DNA of 64,000 nt from positions 83,649 to 147,648 of the forward strand of contig DATFHF010000003.1 of assembly GCA_035248685.1 (NCBI GenBank). Reading direction: 5' to 3'. The translations under genes and the position numbers were made by a program. The notes beneath the pieces are model-generated. The model was given only the letters and a program-made list of their open reading frames with translations. It was not told the DNA's origin and made no database searches. Shown here in pieces: positions 49,018 to 57,242 of this stretch. Origin of the DNA: Jatrophihabitans_A sp035248685. Lineage in GTDB: Bacteria; Actinomycetota; Actinomycetes; Mycobacteriales; Jatrophihabitantaceae. Each line of letters begins with the position of its first letter. Positions within the stretch are counted from its first letter, which is position 1.

Positions 49018-49896
49018 ATGACGCCTGACCGCGCCGCCGCCGAGCGCACCTCGACAGCATTCAGCCCCACCCTCCAGGTGCTCACCGCCGAGCCCCCGGC
49101 GCCGCGGCCGCCGGAGCTGTCCTTCGCGGCTGTCATCGATCGGTTCCCGGGTGTCGCGGAGGCCGAGGCGGTCGGTTGGAGCGGCTCGACGGCCGCCGGC
49201 TGGGGTAACGCGCTGAGCGACGTCGATCTCTACGTGTTCTCAGATCGTGAGATCGAGATGCCGGTGGACGAGACGATGGAGACCTGGCCCAGCACCGATA
49301 AGGGCGGCGTCGGCTGGCTCAACTGGATGGGTCGCTACGGCGACGTATGCGCAGACGTGCAGGTGTGGCGCACCGACGCGCTGGCCACCGTGCTGGCGCC
49401 CTACCTAGCGGCAGCTGAGCCTGAGTTTTGCGGGATGAGCGACGCCCTGCGGGACTTCGTCTACCGGCTTTCGATCGCGGTGCCGCTGAAGAACGAAGAG
49501 TATTTCCGCGAGATGCGCGATCTGATCGAACGCTCGTCGTACCGCAGGTCGCTGGCCAGATCGCTCAAAAGTATCGCTGAGAACCGGTTGATCGATGTGG
49601 TCGGCCAGCTGGCCGTCGGCGACGATGTCACCGCGCGCCTTACCGCCGGCATCGCCGCCACCTTAACCGTCGACCATTGCCTGGTTCTGGCAGGAAATCT
49701 CTGCCGCGGCGATAAGTGGTTGGTTCGTCGTCTGGAGTCAACCCCGCACTGCGGAGTCACAGTGGATGATTACCGCTCGACCGTGCTTGGCGGCGCGCGG
49801 CAAGGCGAGTCGGACCGGGAGTGCGCTCTGCGTATCGCCCGCTGGGCTCAGGCACATCTCATCCGCGTCGAGGAAATCGTCCTGACGTCCCAGTAA
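49018..49896 (+). CDS. Nucleotidyltransferase-fold protein (minimal NTase type)
   Basis: 292 aa. VGWSGSTAAGWGNALSDVDLYVF is the GS...G...SDvDl signature of the polymerase-beta-like NTase fold, and DVCADVQVWRTDAL supplies the third carboxylate. The C-terminal half is helical, like antibiotic nucleotidyltransferases. A GAGGGG ribosome site precedes the ATG. Divergent from the KS operon. Potential small-molecule adenylyltransferase, either biosynthetic or for self-resistance. Confidence 0.75.
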   Translation: MTPDRAAAERTSTAFSPTLQVLTAEPPAPRPPELSFAAVIDRFPGVAEAEAVGWSGSTAAGWGNALSDVDLYVFSDREIEMPVDETMETWPSTDKGGVGWLNWMGRYGDVCADVQVWRTDALATVLAPYLAAAEPEFCGMSDALRDFVYRLSIAVPLKNEEYFREMRDLIERSSYRRSLARSLKSIAENRLIDVVGQLAVGDDVTARLTAGIAATLTVDHCLVLAGNLCRGDKWLVRRLESTPHCGVTVDDYRSTVLGGARQGESDRECALRIARWAQAHLIRVEEIVLTSQ

Positions 49897-49908
49897 TCCG
49901 CTGGCTAG

Positions 49909-50232
49909 CTAGGAAGCGACCGCCGTCAACTCAGCAAGTCGCAGATCGGTGAGCTGAGCGCAGAACGAACGAACCGGCTCCGCGACCTCAGCCGCACTCA
50001 GCCCGGTCGCCGTCGCGACCTCGTCGGCGATGTCTGCGACCGTCCGGTGGCCGTCGATCAACAGCCACACCCGGCGAGCGTCCTGGTCCAGTGCGTAGCG
50101 GCCGAGCATCGTCTCTACCAGCGCACCGCCCGCTACCTGCTCAGCGATGTCGGTGACCGAATCGGCGATCCGAGTGTTGACACACATCGCGCGAATAAGG
50201 ACGCTGTCCGGTCCAATGCTTGCACTGCTCAA
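49909..50232 (-). CDS. PqqD-like protein (RiPP recognition element fold)
   Basis: 107 aa, or 92 from ATG 50187. VNTRIADSVTDIAEQVAGGALVETMLGRYALDQDARRVWLLIDGHRTVADIADEVATATGLSAAEVAEPVRSFCAQLTDLRLAEL fits PqqD: beta hairpin, aliphatic strand (Y.Ld...r.vW.LldG) and winged helices. In RiPP pathways PqqD domains bind the leader of a precursor peptide. Here no classical RiPP maturase is adjacent, so it is a hint only; the gene faces two nucleotidyltransferase-fold genes of the locus. Confidence 0.8.
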   Translation of the reverse strand: MSSASIGPDSVLIRAMCVNTRIADSVTDIAEQVAGGALVETMLGRYALDQDARRVWLLIDGHRTVADIADEVATATGLSAAEVAEPVRSFCAQLTDLRLAELTAVAS

Positions 50233-50245
50233 CCTAGCTCCTAGC

Positions 50246-50299
50246 TGCTGTCAGGCGACCTTCGAGGCACCCGCCGAAGCCTAAGCCAGGCTGACAGCA
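50246..50299. terminator. Nested hairpin between exporter and PqqD-like gene
   Basis: TGCTGTCAG (50246-50254) pairs perfectly with CTGACAGCA (50291-50299); an inner CTTCG/CGAAG pair (50260-50264/50275-50279) can form within the loop. It separates the MFS stop (50322) from the PqqD-like start (50232) on the same strand. Likely an attenuating or terminating structure without a U-tract. Confidence 0.5.
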
Positions 50300-50321
50300 C
50301 ACGCCAGCCGTCCGGCCCGCC

Positions 50322-51566
50322 TCACGAGCCGGCGTTGTCCCGGCTACCGGTAATCAGCGGCGCTAGGAGGCCACTGCACAGAAAACCGAAACCGAGCAGC
50401 AGCCAACCGGTCAGACCACCGGCTACCACCGCCGCGGACAGCGCCGGGCCGGCGACCCGAATGATTTCCACCAGCAACCCGAAACTAGCCAGGTACTTGC
50501 CCAACTGATCATTTGGAGCAAGCCCGTACGACAGCCCCCACGCCCCGGCCGAGCTGAGAAGCTCCCCGGCGGTAAGCAGCACCGTTGCCACGATCAGCAA
50601 CGCGATCGCGACGCCCGTCATGCGATCGCTGGCTAGCGCAAAGAGCAGACAGGCACCGAGCAGAGCGACGCCGGCCCGTCGGTTGGCTCGCGCCGCCCCA
50701 CTGACCGTCTCCGATCTGCGGCTTGCGCGAACTTGCAGCGCCACTGCCAGGACGGTGTTCAGCAAGAGCAGGAAGGCAACCATCCACCGCGGCGCGCGGG
50801 TGTGTTGGACGACCTCGAGCGGCAGCGCAACATCGAGCACGCTGGCGCTGAGAAACAGAACGCCACAGATAGCCGCAGCTGCCACGAACCTGGGTTGGCG
50901 AAGCGGATGGGCCTGCGTTACCGGCGCTTCGGTGGTGTCTTCCACCGGCGGCGGCTGGGTCTTAGCCGGTACCCGCACCCGATGCAGCAGCAGCCCGGCT
51001 GCCACGAATGACGCGGCATTGCCCAGCAGCAGCGAGTCATAGGCGGCACGACTATCCAGCGCCAGCGCTACCGCCGCGAGGAGGGCGCCGAGACTGATGC
51101 CGACATTGAGGACGGCCCGGTTGTAGGCCGCGATGGCCACCCGCGAGCCACCGGCCGCCAAATCGGAAATCAGCACCTGTCGGACCGGTCCGGTGGCATT
51201 CTGGGCAAGCCCTACCGCGACAACGACGGCAAGGAATGCGATCCGGCCCCGGACGAGCGGGAACACGGCGAAGAGAACCGCCTGAACCAGCATGAGGTAG
51301 ACCAGCACGTTTTTCGGCCGACCACGATCGGCAAGCCTGCCGGCAGGTAGCGACGATAGCAGGCCGGCCCCGGCGGCGATGGTCAATCCGGTGCCGACGA
51401 AGGCCGCGCTGAGGTGTAGCGATCGAACGAAAAAAACAACCGCGCCGGTCGAATACAGGCCGGTGCCGATCGACGTCACCAGCGTCGCCTCTGCGAAAAT
51501 CCGCTGAGACTTATCGGGCGGCGTCACCCGGGCGATCAGTGCCTCGGCACCTGGATTCAGCGGCAT
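50322..51566 (-). CDS. MFS-family exporter
   Basis: 414 aa from ATG 51566, a start chosen because the upstream 24 codons are Gly/Ser/Ala noise. About 12 hydrophobic segments, including TGLYSTGAVVFFVRSLHLSAAFVGTGLTIAAGAGLL, FLAVVVAVGLAQ and LTGWLLLGFGFLCSGLLAPL; the cytoplasmic loop GRLADRGRPKNVL is the G.l.DR.grr MFS motif A, and a central hydrophilic linker (VRVPAKTQPPPVEDTTEAPV) splits the halves. Probable efflux of the cluster product. Confidence 0.85.
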   Translation of the reverse strand: MPLNPGAEALIARVTPPDKSQRIFAEATLVTSIGTGLYSTGAVVFFVRSLHLSAAFVGTGLTIAAGAGLLSSLPAGRLADRGRPKNVLVYLMLVQAVLFAVFPLVRGRIAFLAVVVAVGLAQNATGPVRQVLISDLAAGGSRVAIAAYNRAVLNVGISLGALLAAVALALDSRAAYDSLLLGNAASFVAAGLLLHRVRVPAKTQPPPVEDTTEAPVTQAHPLRQPRFVAAAAICGVLFLSASVLDVALPLEVVQHTRAPRWMVAFLLLLNTVLAVALQVRASRRSETVSGAARANRRAGVALLGACLLFALASDRMTGVAIALLIVATVLLTAGELLSSAGAWGLSYGLAPNDQLGKYLASFGLLVEIIRVAGPALSAAVVAGGLTGWLLLGFGFLCSGLLAPLITGSRDNAGS

Positions 51567-51654
51567 AGCCGCCCAACCGCATCGCCCACCGGACGAGTGT
51601 AGGGCCGAGGTGGCCGCCGCGCCGGTCGCCGGCAGCACGACCTAGTCTTCGAGC

Positions 51655-52263
51655 ATGGCCCTGACTCCAGAGGAGTTTTACCAACACGCGATTACCGTCG
51701 CCGACGACGAACGCCGACTGCCGCTGTCACGCATGACCCGATGGGATATCAGCCCGTTCGAACCGGATGGGCTGCGGGTGGCGCCACTACGTCCCCCCGT
51801 CATGCCAGAGCCGGCGCGGCCGGGCGAGGACCCGGCCGACTGCGTCTCGTGCAGCCGCCGCGATGAGGGAATCTGGTTCGACGACCACTGGCGGTTGACC
51901 CGCATCACCGCAGCCGGCATACCGCTGGTGCTCATGCTGCATCCGCGCGAGCACTACGACCTGGCCGACTTGCCAGACGAATGGGCCAGCGAGCTCGGCC
52001 TACTGACCGCCCACATCGCCCGTCACGTGCAGGCGCTTGCGCACATCTCGCGGGCACACATCTACCGAATGGGCGATGGTGGCGCTCACCTGCATGTCTG
52101 GTTCCTCGGCAGGCCGGAGGGACAAGCCCAGCTGTACGGATCCTGGATGATCATCTGGGACGACCTGCTGCCGGAATACCCGACCGATGTGGCCGACGCT
52201 GACGCGGCGACCGTCACGCAGGCGTTGAGCGCCTCCTACGGCGGCCGTCGCTCAGCGACCTGA
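51655..52263 (+). CDS. HIT-family hydrolase
   Basis: 202 aa. C-x2-C pair (DCVSCSRRDEG) followed by the HIT core: PLVLMLHPREHYDLADLPDEWASELGLLTAHIARHVQ and GGAHLHVWFLGRP, where H-L-H-V-W matches the HxHx-hydrophobic triad end. HIT enzymes hydrolyse nucleotidyl phosphoramidates, sulfates or dinucleotides. A phosphoramidase here could remove an adenylyl or nucleotide group from the product or from a failed intermediate. Divergent from the MFS gene, so possibly cluster-associated. Confidence 0.8.
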   Translation: MALTPEEFYQHAITVADDERRLPLSRMTRWDISPFEPDGLRVAPLRPPVMPEPARPGEDPADCVSCSRRDEGIWFDDHWRLTRITAAGIPLVLMLHPREHYDLADLPDEWASELGLLTAHIARHVQALAHISRAHIYRMGDGGAHLHVWFLGRPEGQAQLYGSWMIIWDDLLPEYPTDVADADAATVTQALSASYGGRRSAT

Positions 52264-52266
52264 CGG

Positions 52267-52653
52267 TCAGGATTCGACGAAGTACGCGTTGCCGGTGAGG
52301 TGCACGACCCGGTAGGTGTCCAGCTGTCCCGCTATCGGCATGTCAATGGCCGTCCGGTGCGTCCCCACGATGCCGATCGTCGTTATGTGGGCGGCCTGCC
52401 CGTTGACGAGATTGACCCGTGGTAGGAGCAGGGTGAAGGAGGTGTATCCGGTATCCACCGACTTTCTGGTCGAGATGCTGGCCAGCTGGCCCTCGTCGTC
52501 GGTGACCACCCGGATATCCTCGCCGGAAAACGTCAGGCTGCGGTGCCCGTCCTGATAGGTAAGTTGCGGCTTTCCGGTGATGCTCGTCGCCTGATAGCTG
52601 ACGTGGATACCACGACCGGCGACGGTGTAGGCGTTCGGTTGTTGCTCGGCCAT
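52267..52653 (-). CDS. Hypothetical protein, beta-rich
   Basis: 128 aa from ATG 52653 (GAGGAAGG 4 nt upstream). Alternating polar and hydrophobic strands (AYTVAGRGIHVSYQATSITGKPQLTYQDG, RVVTDDEGQLASISTRKSVDTGYTSFTLLLPRVNLV, AIDMPIAGQLDTYRVVHLTGNAYFVES) indicate a small beta sandwich or barrel. No family recognised. Its 3' end is 3 nt from the HIT stop (convergent). Confidence 0.6.
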   Translation of the reverse strand: MAEQQPNAYTVAGRGIHVSYQATSITGKPQLTYQDGHRSLTFSGEDIRVVTDDEGQLASISTRKSVDTGYTSFTLLLPRVNLVNGQAAHITTIGIVGTHRTAIDMPIAGQLDTYRVVHLTGNAYFVES

Positions 52654-52753
52654 GTGCCTTCCTCGATTCACGATCGGTTGAAACCACTGTGATGTTCATA
52701 CATCACGTGCTCGACCGGCGCATGCCGACTTGTTGCGGTTCTGTGCATGGAGT

Positions 52754-53857
52754 TCAGGCCACCAGCACCAGTTCCAGCTCGAGCCAGCCGGCCAGACCGG
52801 CAATCTCCCGGTGCACCGCGGCGGCCATCGACTTGCTGAACGGCACATCCTGGTGGATCGCGTCCACCCGCAGCACGCCGTGCTCGCGCTGAGCTGTGGC
52901 GTCCACCTTGCCGACCAACCGGTCGCCGGCCAGGATTGGCAAGGCGTAGTAACCCCACCGCCGTTTGACCGCCGGCTTGAACATCTCCAACTGGTAGTCG
53001 AACTCGAACAGTTCCACCATCCGCTTGCGGTCATAGACCAGCCGGTCCAACGGTGACAGCAGCGCGGTCCGGCTCCGGAACGGCCGATCCAACAGCTCCG
53101 GGTCCACCCGCCACTGGCCCTTCGTGCCCTCGATGACCGCTGGTTCGCCCGCCTCTCCCACGTCGAGCGGCTCGACCTGGCACTCCGGACCCCGCGCGCG
53201 GGCGATGCCCAGCGACCGCAGCCGACGCTCGTCGCGGATGCGCAGGGCCTCAGCCAGTGGCACGGTCGCGGTATCCGGATAGACCCGGACAGCCAGATCC
53301 CACAGCCGGTCGCGGCCCCGACGACCCGCCATCGCAACCTCGCCGCGCTGCACCAGGAACTCGATCATCATGCTGACGTTGCGGTTGCTGTTCCATCCGC
53401 TGGACTTCCACGGCACCAGGCAGTTGTCCGGCAACTCCCGCGAGGTCAGCGGACCGTCGTGGTCGAGCCGATCAAGGATGTCCCGGCGGAAGTCGTCGTT
53501 GATCTTGACCCAGTCATCCTGCACCTGCCGCCAGCCGGAGACCGTTCCGGAACCCGGCCAATCCGCCATCTCCGCCCGGTACAGGGCGATGTCCTCGCCC
53601 GGCCGGATCATCCCGCGCAGTTCGATCAGCGTGCCGTCCCGAAGCGCCCGGGTCAGTTCGCTCGGTCGATAGGACGATCCCAGCCGGCTCCACGCCACCA
53701 GCTCGGCGCTGGGCGCCACCGCGTCGGTTGAGTCACTCTGCAGCAGGGTCAGCCGGCACACCAGCTCCGACAACCCGGCCGGCCGTTCGGCGCCCAGCAG
53801 CTGCGCCCTTACCGCGATCCGGCGCGCCTGGCTCCGCGACAGCTCATGGACGATCAC
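52754..53857 (-). CDS. AlkZ/YcaQ-like DNA glycosylase (winged helix, HTH_42)
   Basis: 367 aa. CRLTLLQSDSTDAVAPSAELVAWSRLGSSY is the N-terminal catalytic region; the Q-S-D triad aligns with the QxQ or QxD motif of AlkZ-family glycosylases. Wings and later motifs: RDILDRLDHDGPLTSRELPD, WGYYALPILAGDRLVGKVDATAQREHGVLRV, and a C-terminal helix AGLAGWLELELVLVA. AlkZ unhooks azinomycin-type cross-links and is often a resistance gene; most members are general repair enzymes, so this is a hint only. Confidence 0.8.
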   Translation of the reverse strand: MIVHELSRSQARRIAVRAQLLGAERPAGLSELVCRLTLLQSDSTDAVAPSAELVAWSRLGSSYRPSELTRALRDGTLIELRGMIRPGEDIALYRAEMADWPGSGTVSGWRQVQDDWVKINDDFRRDILDRLDHDGPLTSRELPDNCLVPWKSSGWNSNRNVSMMIEFLVQRGEVAMAGRRGRDRLWDLAVRVYPDTATVPLAEALRIRDERRLRSLGIARARGPECQVEPLDVGEAGEPAVIEGTKGQWRVDPELLDRPFRSRTALLSPLDRLVYDRKRMVELFEFDYQLEMFKPAVKRRWGYYALPILAGDRLVGKVDATAQREHGVLRVDAIHQDVPFSKSMAAAVHREIAGLAGWLELELVLVA

Positions 53858-53888
53858 GCCGATAGGTTAGCCAATCGCCAGCAAAGTA

Positions 53889-56063
53889 CTACCCGAAAGC
53901 TCCGGGGTGGGTCTTCTGGTATTGGTCGGCGACCCGGACCAGTTGCACCAACGCGGACGCGTACTCCATCGCCTCGGCATGCGCCTCCGGGTACGGCGGC
54001 TGGAAGCCAGGACCGTCCCACTGCTGGGTCCCCTTGTTCCAGATGAAGTTGCCGACCTCGAAGTCCCAGGCGAAGATGCCGTCCTCGTAGTACAGCTCGT
54101 CAGCCGAATTGCCCGCCGCCGAGTACAGCACGTCGGCAACCGGGCCGGTCTGCGCCGGCCAGGTCACGGTCCCCCGGTAGCCGGAGATCGCCGACACGAT
54201 CTGCTGCGCCGCGGAGAGGAACTCTGCCGATTCCTGGATCGACGGGCGGGGCAAGGTGATCCGGCCGGCCTCCTTGTACGCTCCGGGCGGCCACATGAAG
54301 TAGCCACCGTAGGAGTGCACGTTCATCGCGTACTTGATGTTCGGATGCGCCTTGGCCAACGCGATGATGTTGCGACTCTCCGGCTCCGACAGCTCACCGG
54401 TCCCAGCCGACACCTCATCCAGGCAGTCCAGGCTGGCGCCGAAGTAGCCGTCGAACAGCGAGCCGACCGCGTAGTTGCGGTTGACGTCCACGCCCCAGGC
54501 ATCCCGGTTGATCGGATCGCGCAACGCGCCCTTGCAGTAGTCGTCCATGTTCTTGCGCTGGAAGTTGTAGTCGTTGAACGAGTAGTTCGCCCCGTCCGGG
54601 TTGGTGACCGGAACCACGAAGATGTCGACGTCATTGAGCAGCGTGTGCGTCTGCGGGTCGGTCGCATAGTTAGCCAGCATCCGTTCGGCGAACTCCAGCG
54701 TGACCAGTGGCACCGCCCACTCCCGGGCGTGCTCCTGCGAGTAGGTCAGCACGCCGATCCGCGAGCCGTCCCGGTGCACACCGATCCGTAGCGCCTGCAC
54801 CGTCCACGGCGCGCGGGGCACGTCCGGCCCGGCCTTGAGGCCGTCGCTGAGTGCGGTAGGCCCGGCCACCGGCAGCAGCTTGCCGGCCGAACCGCTCTCC
54901 ACGTAGGCATGGAACAAGCTAGCGAACTTCGCCCTGATGAAGGCCGCGACCTGGCCGGTGGTGCTGGTGAGCTGCCCCTTCGACCCGGTGGCCAGGCTGA
55001 TCGTCAACACCCGGTTGGCGTAGTGCCCGCCCAGCGGACTGTTGTGCGCAGCCGGCTTGATGCTCCTGACCTGCACGCCGTTCCAACCCTGATCGCCGAA
55101 CTGCACCGACTCGACGATGACGGCTGCCTTGGCCGGGTCGCCGAGATACCCAGATGCCGTACGGCGATAGCCCTGGGTCTTGTTCGGCAGGTTGATCACG
55201 TCGACCAGCGACGGATACTGGTGCGCGAGCCGATGGATGCGTGCCGCCACGTCCTCCGGCGTCATGTACTGGGTGATGAAGTCCTGCTGGTAACCGGCCG
55301 GAGTCGGCGGCGGCTGCACGCCGGGCCAAGCCACCGGGGTCGCCTTGGTGCTGCCACCCAAGCTGGACGTGGCGGTGAAGGCCACCGGCTTGGCCGGCAC
55401 CGGCTGCGGTAATGCGAAGTGGTACTGGTACTCGTTGTCGTCGCTGAACCGTTGCAACGGGAACGATCCGGTTCGACCGCTCGCGGTTCGCCAGGTCACC
55501 GTGATCTGGACGTTCGGATCCTCGGTTGCGGTGGTGGCTACCTCGGTGCCGACGAAGGTCTGGCCCTTGCTCGTCCACCAATAGTTTTGTAGGAAGTGCA
55601 GCGTGTCGGTGTTGACCGTGCTGGCCGCGCCGGTGGCCAGCGCCGCAGCGCGCACGGTGGTCAGGCTGGCCGCGGTACGCGCTTGCGCCGCCTGCACGCT
55701 GGCCAGGTAGCGGGCGGTGCCGTCACCCGGCCGCTCGAGGATCTGGAGCAGCCGCGCTCCGTTGCTGACCAGGCCGGCGACCTGAGCGCCGGTGAGCACC
55801 GCGTCGATCTGGTACGCACCGCTGGGCAGCGCCCGAGCCGCTCCTTCCAACTCGACGCCGGAGCCGATCAACGACTCGACATCGGCACGGCTGGGCAACG
55901 CCAGGCTTACCAGCGCGGTGTCGCCGGCAGCCAACTGGAGGGCGGCCGGTTTAACCACGGCTGCCTCGGCGGAACCGCGTGGCGCTGAGCCGGCCGTCCC
56001 GGTCGCGCCCAATACGACGGTGCCCACGACGGCACCGATGGCCAGGAATAGATACCGACGCAT
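53889..56063 (-). CDS. Secreted M14 zinc carboxypeptidase
   Basis: 724 aa. Sec signal MRRYLFLAIGAVVGTVVLGATGTAGSA with an A-x-A site, then a long N-terminal beta region (ALQLAAGDTALVSLALPSRADVESL) before the peptidase core. Zinc and catalytic motifs: YSQEHAREWAVPLVTLEF (HxxE), VVPVTNPDGANYSF, WGVDVNRNYAVGS (Asn-Arg), AMNVHSYGGYFMWP (third His) and FAWDFEVGNF (catalytic Glu). Exopeptidase acting outside the cell. GGAGG precedes the ATG; the divergent 56175 gene suggests a shared secreted-protease locus. Confidence 0.9.
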   Translation of the reverse strand: MRRYLFLAIGAVVGTVVLGATGTAGSAPRGSAEAAVVKPAALQLAAGDTALVSLALPSRADVESLIGSGVELEGAARALPSGAYQIDAVLTGAQVAGLVSNGARLLQILERPGDGTARYLASVQAAQARTAASLTTVRAAALATGAASTVNTDTLHFLQNYWWTSKGQTFVGTEVATTATEDPNVQITVTWRTASGRTGSFPLQRFSDDNEYQYHFALPQPVPAKPVAFTATSSLGGSTKATPVAWPGVQPPPTPAGYQQDFITQYMTPEDVAARIHRLAHQYPSLVDVINLPNKTQGYRRTASGYLGDPAKAAVIVESVQFGDQGWNGVQVRSIKPAAHNSPLGGHYANRVLTISLATGSKGQLTSTTGQVAAFIRAKFASLFHAYVESGSAGKLLPVAGPTALSDGLKAGPDVPRAPWTVQALRIGVHRDGSRIGVLTYSQEHAREWAVPLVTLEFAERMLANYATDPQTHTLLNDVDIFVVPVTNPDGANYSFNDYNFQRKNMDDYCKGALRDPINRDAWGVDVNRNYAVGSLFDGYFGASLDCLDEVSAGTGELSEPESRNIIALAKAHPNIKYAMNVHSYGGYFMWPPGAYKEAGRITLPRPSIQESAEFLSAAQQIVSAISGYRGTVTWPAQTGPVADVLYSAAGNSADELYYEDGIFAWDFEVGNFIWNKGTQQWDGPGFQPPYPEAHAEAMEYASALVQLVRVADQYQKTHPGAFG

Positions 56064-56174
56064 GACGGCCTCCAGGGCTGGTCCGCGGATGGGCGCTTAA
56101 CCTACGCTTAGGCTTCAAGAACCGCAATATGCTGCGATTTTTAACAAATCTCGTTATCCATCACGGAGGAAGAC

Positions 56175-57233
56175 ATGTCAGGACTTCGCCCGATCCGCGT
56201 CGCAGCGATCGCCTGCGCGCTGCTCGTGGTCTCGTTGCTCAACAGTCCCGCGGCCGGCGGTGCAGCGCCGAGCACGGTGACCGGCACCGGCAGCGTGTTC
56301 AAGGTCAATCCGGTCCAGTCCACTGGTAACGAGAACCTGGTGGACGACAACGATTCGGCGACCGCCGTCCCGGCCAGCGAGTACGCGACCGTCCCGCTGC
56401 GCAACCTGGACGGTTCGGGCTATCTGTCCGGCAAGTGGGTGAGCGTGCAATCCAGCACCGGCCCGCTGGCCTACTCGGCCACCAACACCTTCAGCTATGA
56501 CCGCAGCGCCGACCAGTTCGAGCAGGTGATGGCGTACTTCTGGATCAACCAGGCCCAGGAATACCTGCAGTCACTGGGCTTCGGCTCGACCCTGCCGCCG
56601 GTGAACGAACAGCAGCAGCAGGTCAAGGTCGACCAGTACGGCGGCGACAACTCCTTCGAGACCGACCAGCCGTTCCGGATCCGGTACGGCAAGGGCGGCG
56701 TGGACGACGCTGAAGACGCTGAGGTGATCGTGCACGAGTACGGGCACGCGGTGCACAATGCGCAGGTTCCCGGCTTCGGCACCAGCGAGGAGGCCGGCTC
56801 GATCGGTGAGGCGTTCGGCGACTACCTCGGCGTCACCGTCGGCCTGGATGCCGACCAGCAGTACGGCTGGCCGGTCAAGACCGACCTGCCCTGCGTGGCC
56901 GACTGGGACTCCACCTCTTACACCAGCACGGTGCCGCACTGCCTGCGTCGACTGGACAGCAACCTGACGGTGGCCGACAAGAACGGCGAGGTGCACCACG
57001 ACGGGATGATCTGGAGCCGGGCGCTGTGGGACATCCGCAACGGCTACATCTCACTCGGGCTGGGCAGCCGGGGCGCCGACACCACGATCATCGATGCCCA
57101 GTTCAGCTTCGCCGCCGACACCTCATTCAGCGCGGCCGCCCAGACCACCTACAACGCCGCACTGGCCCGGGACGGCGCCAAGGCTGCCAAGCTGGTCAAG
57201 GCCGCCTTCGCCGCCCGCGGAATCACCTTCTGA
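56175..57233 (+). CDS. Secreted HExxH metallopeptidase (M4/M36-like gluzincin)
   Basis: 352 aa with signal MSGLRPIRVAAIACALLVVS + LLNSPAAGGAAPS. AEVIVHEYGHAVHNAQVPGF gives HEYGH; GSIGEAFGDYLGV gives the third ligand Glu at a gluzincin distance (GE.f.D). The N-terminal half resembles fungalysin/thermolysin propeptide-like segments (FSYDRSADQFEQVMAYFWINQAQEYLQSLGF). A strong GGAGG precedes the ATG. Extracellular endopeptidase; the exact family (M4 or M36) is not settled by eye. Confidence 0.85.
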   Translation: MSGLRPIRVAAIACALLVVSLLNSPAAGGAAPSTVTGTGSVFKVNPVQSTGNENLVDDNDSATAVPASEYATVPLRNLDGSGYLSGKWVSVQSSTGPLAYSATNTFSYDRSADQFEQVMAYFWINQAQEYLQSLGFGSTLPPVNEQQQQVKVDQYGGDNSFETDQPFRIRYGKGGVDDAEDAEVIVHEYGHAVHNAQVPGFGTSEEAGSIGEAFGDYLGVTVGLDADQQYGWPVKTDLPCVADWDSTSYTSTVPHCLRRLDSNLTVADKNGEVHHDGMIWSRALWDIRNGYISLGLGSRGADTTIIDAQFSFAADTSFSAAAQTTYNAALARDGAKAAKLVKAAFAARGITF

Positions 57234-57242
57234 GCTGATCGG

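Larger units (their letters stand above)
31788..52263. other. Biosynthetic gene cluster of unknown product (condensation-less NRPS/PKS with nucleotide enzymes)
   Basis: Genes in three coupled operons on the minus strand (amidohydrolase-P450-A-esterase-carrier; A-T and ATP-grasp; KS-oxidoreductase-carrier) with plus-strand thioesterase and NTase-fold genes. No C, E, KR or AT-active domain, and no PPTase in the window. Outer limits are guesses: left edge at the kinase-like gene near attR, right edge at the HIT gene. ATP-grasp is the likely amide-forming enzyme. Confidence 0.65.

Noticed and set aside
49909..50232. Lasso peptide cluster
   Set aside because: PqqD-like and NTase-fold genes are present but there is no asparagine-synthetase-like cyclase, transglutaminase-like protease or lasso precursor in the window.
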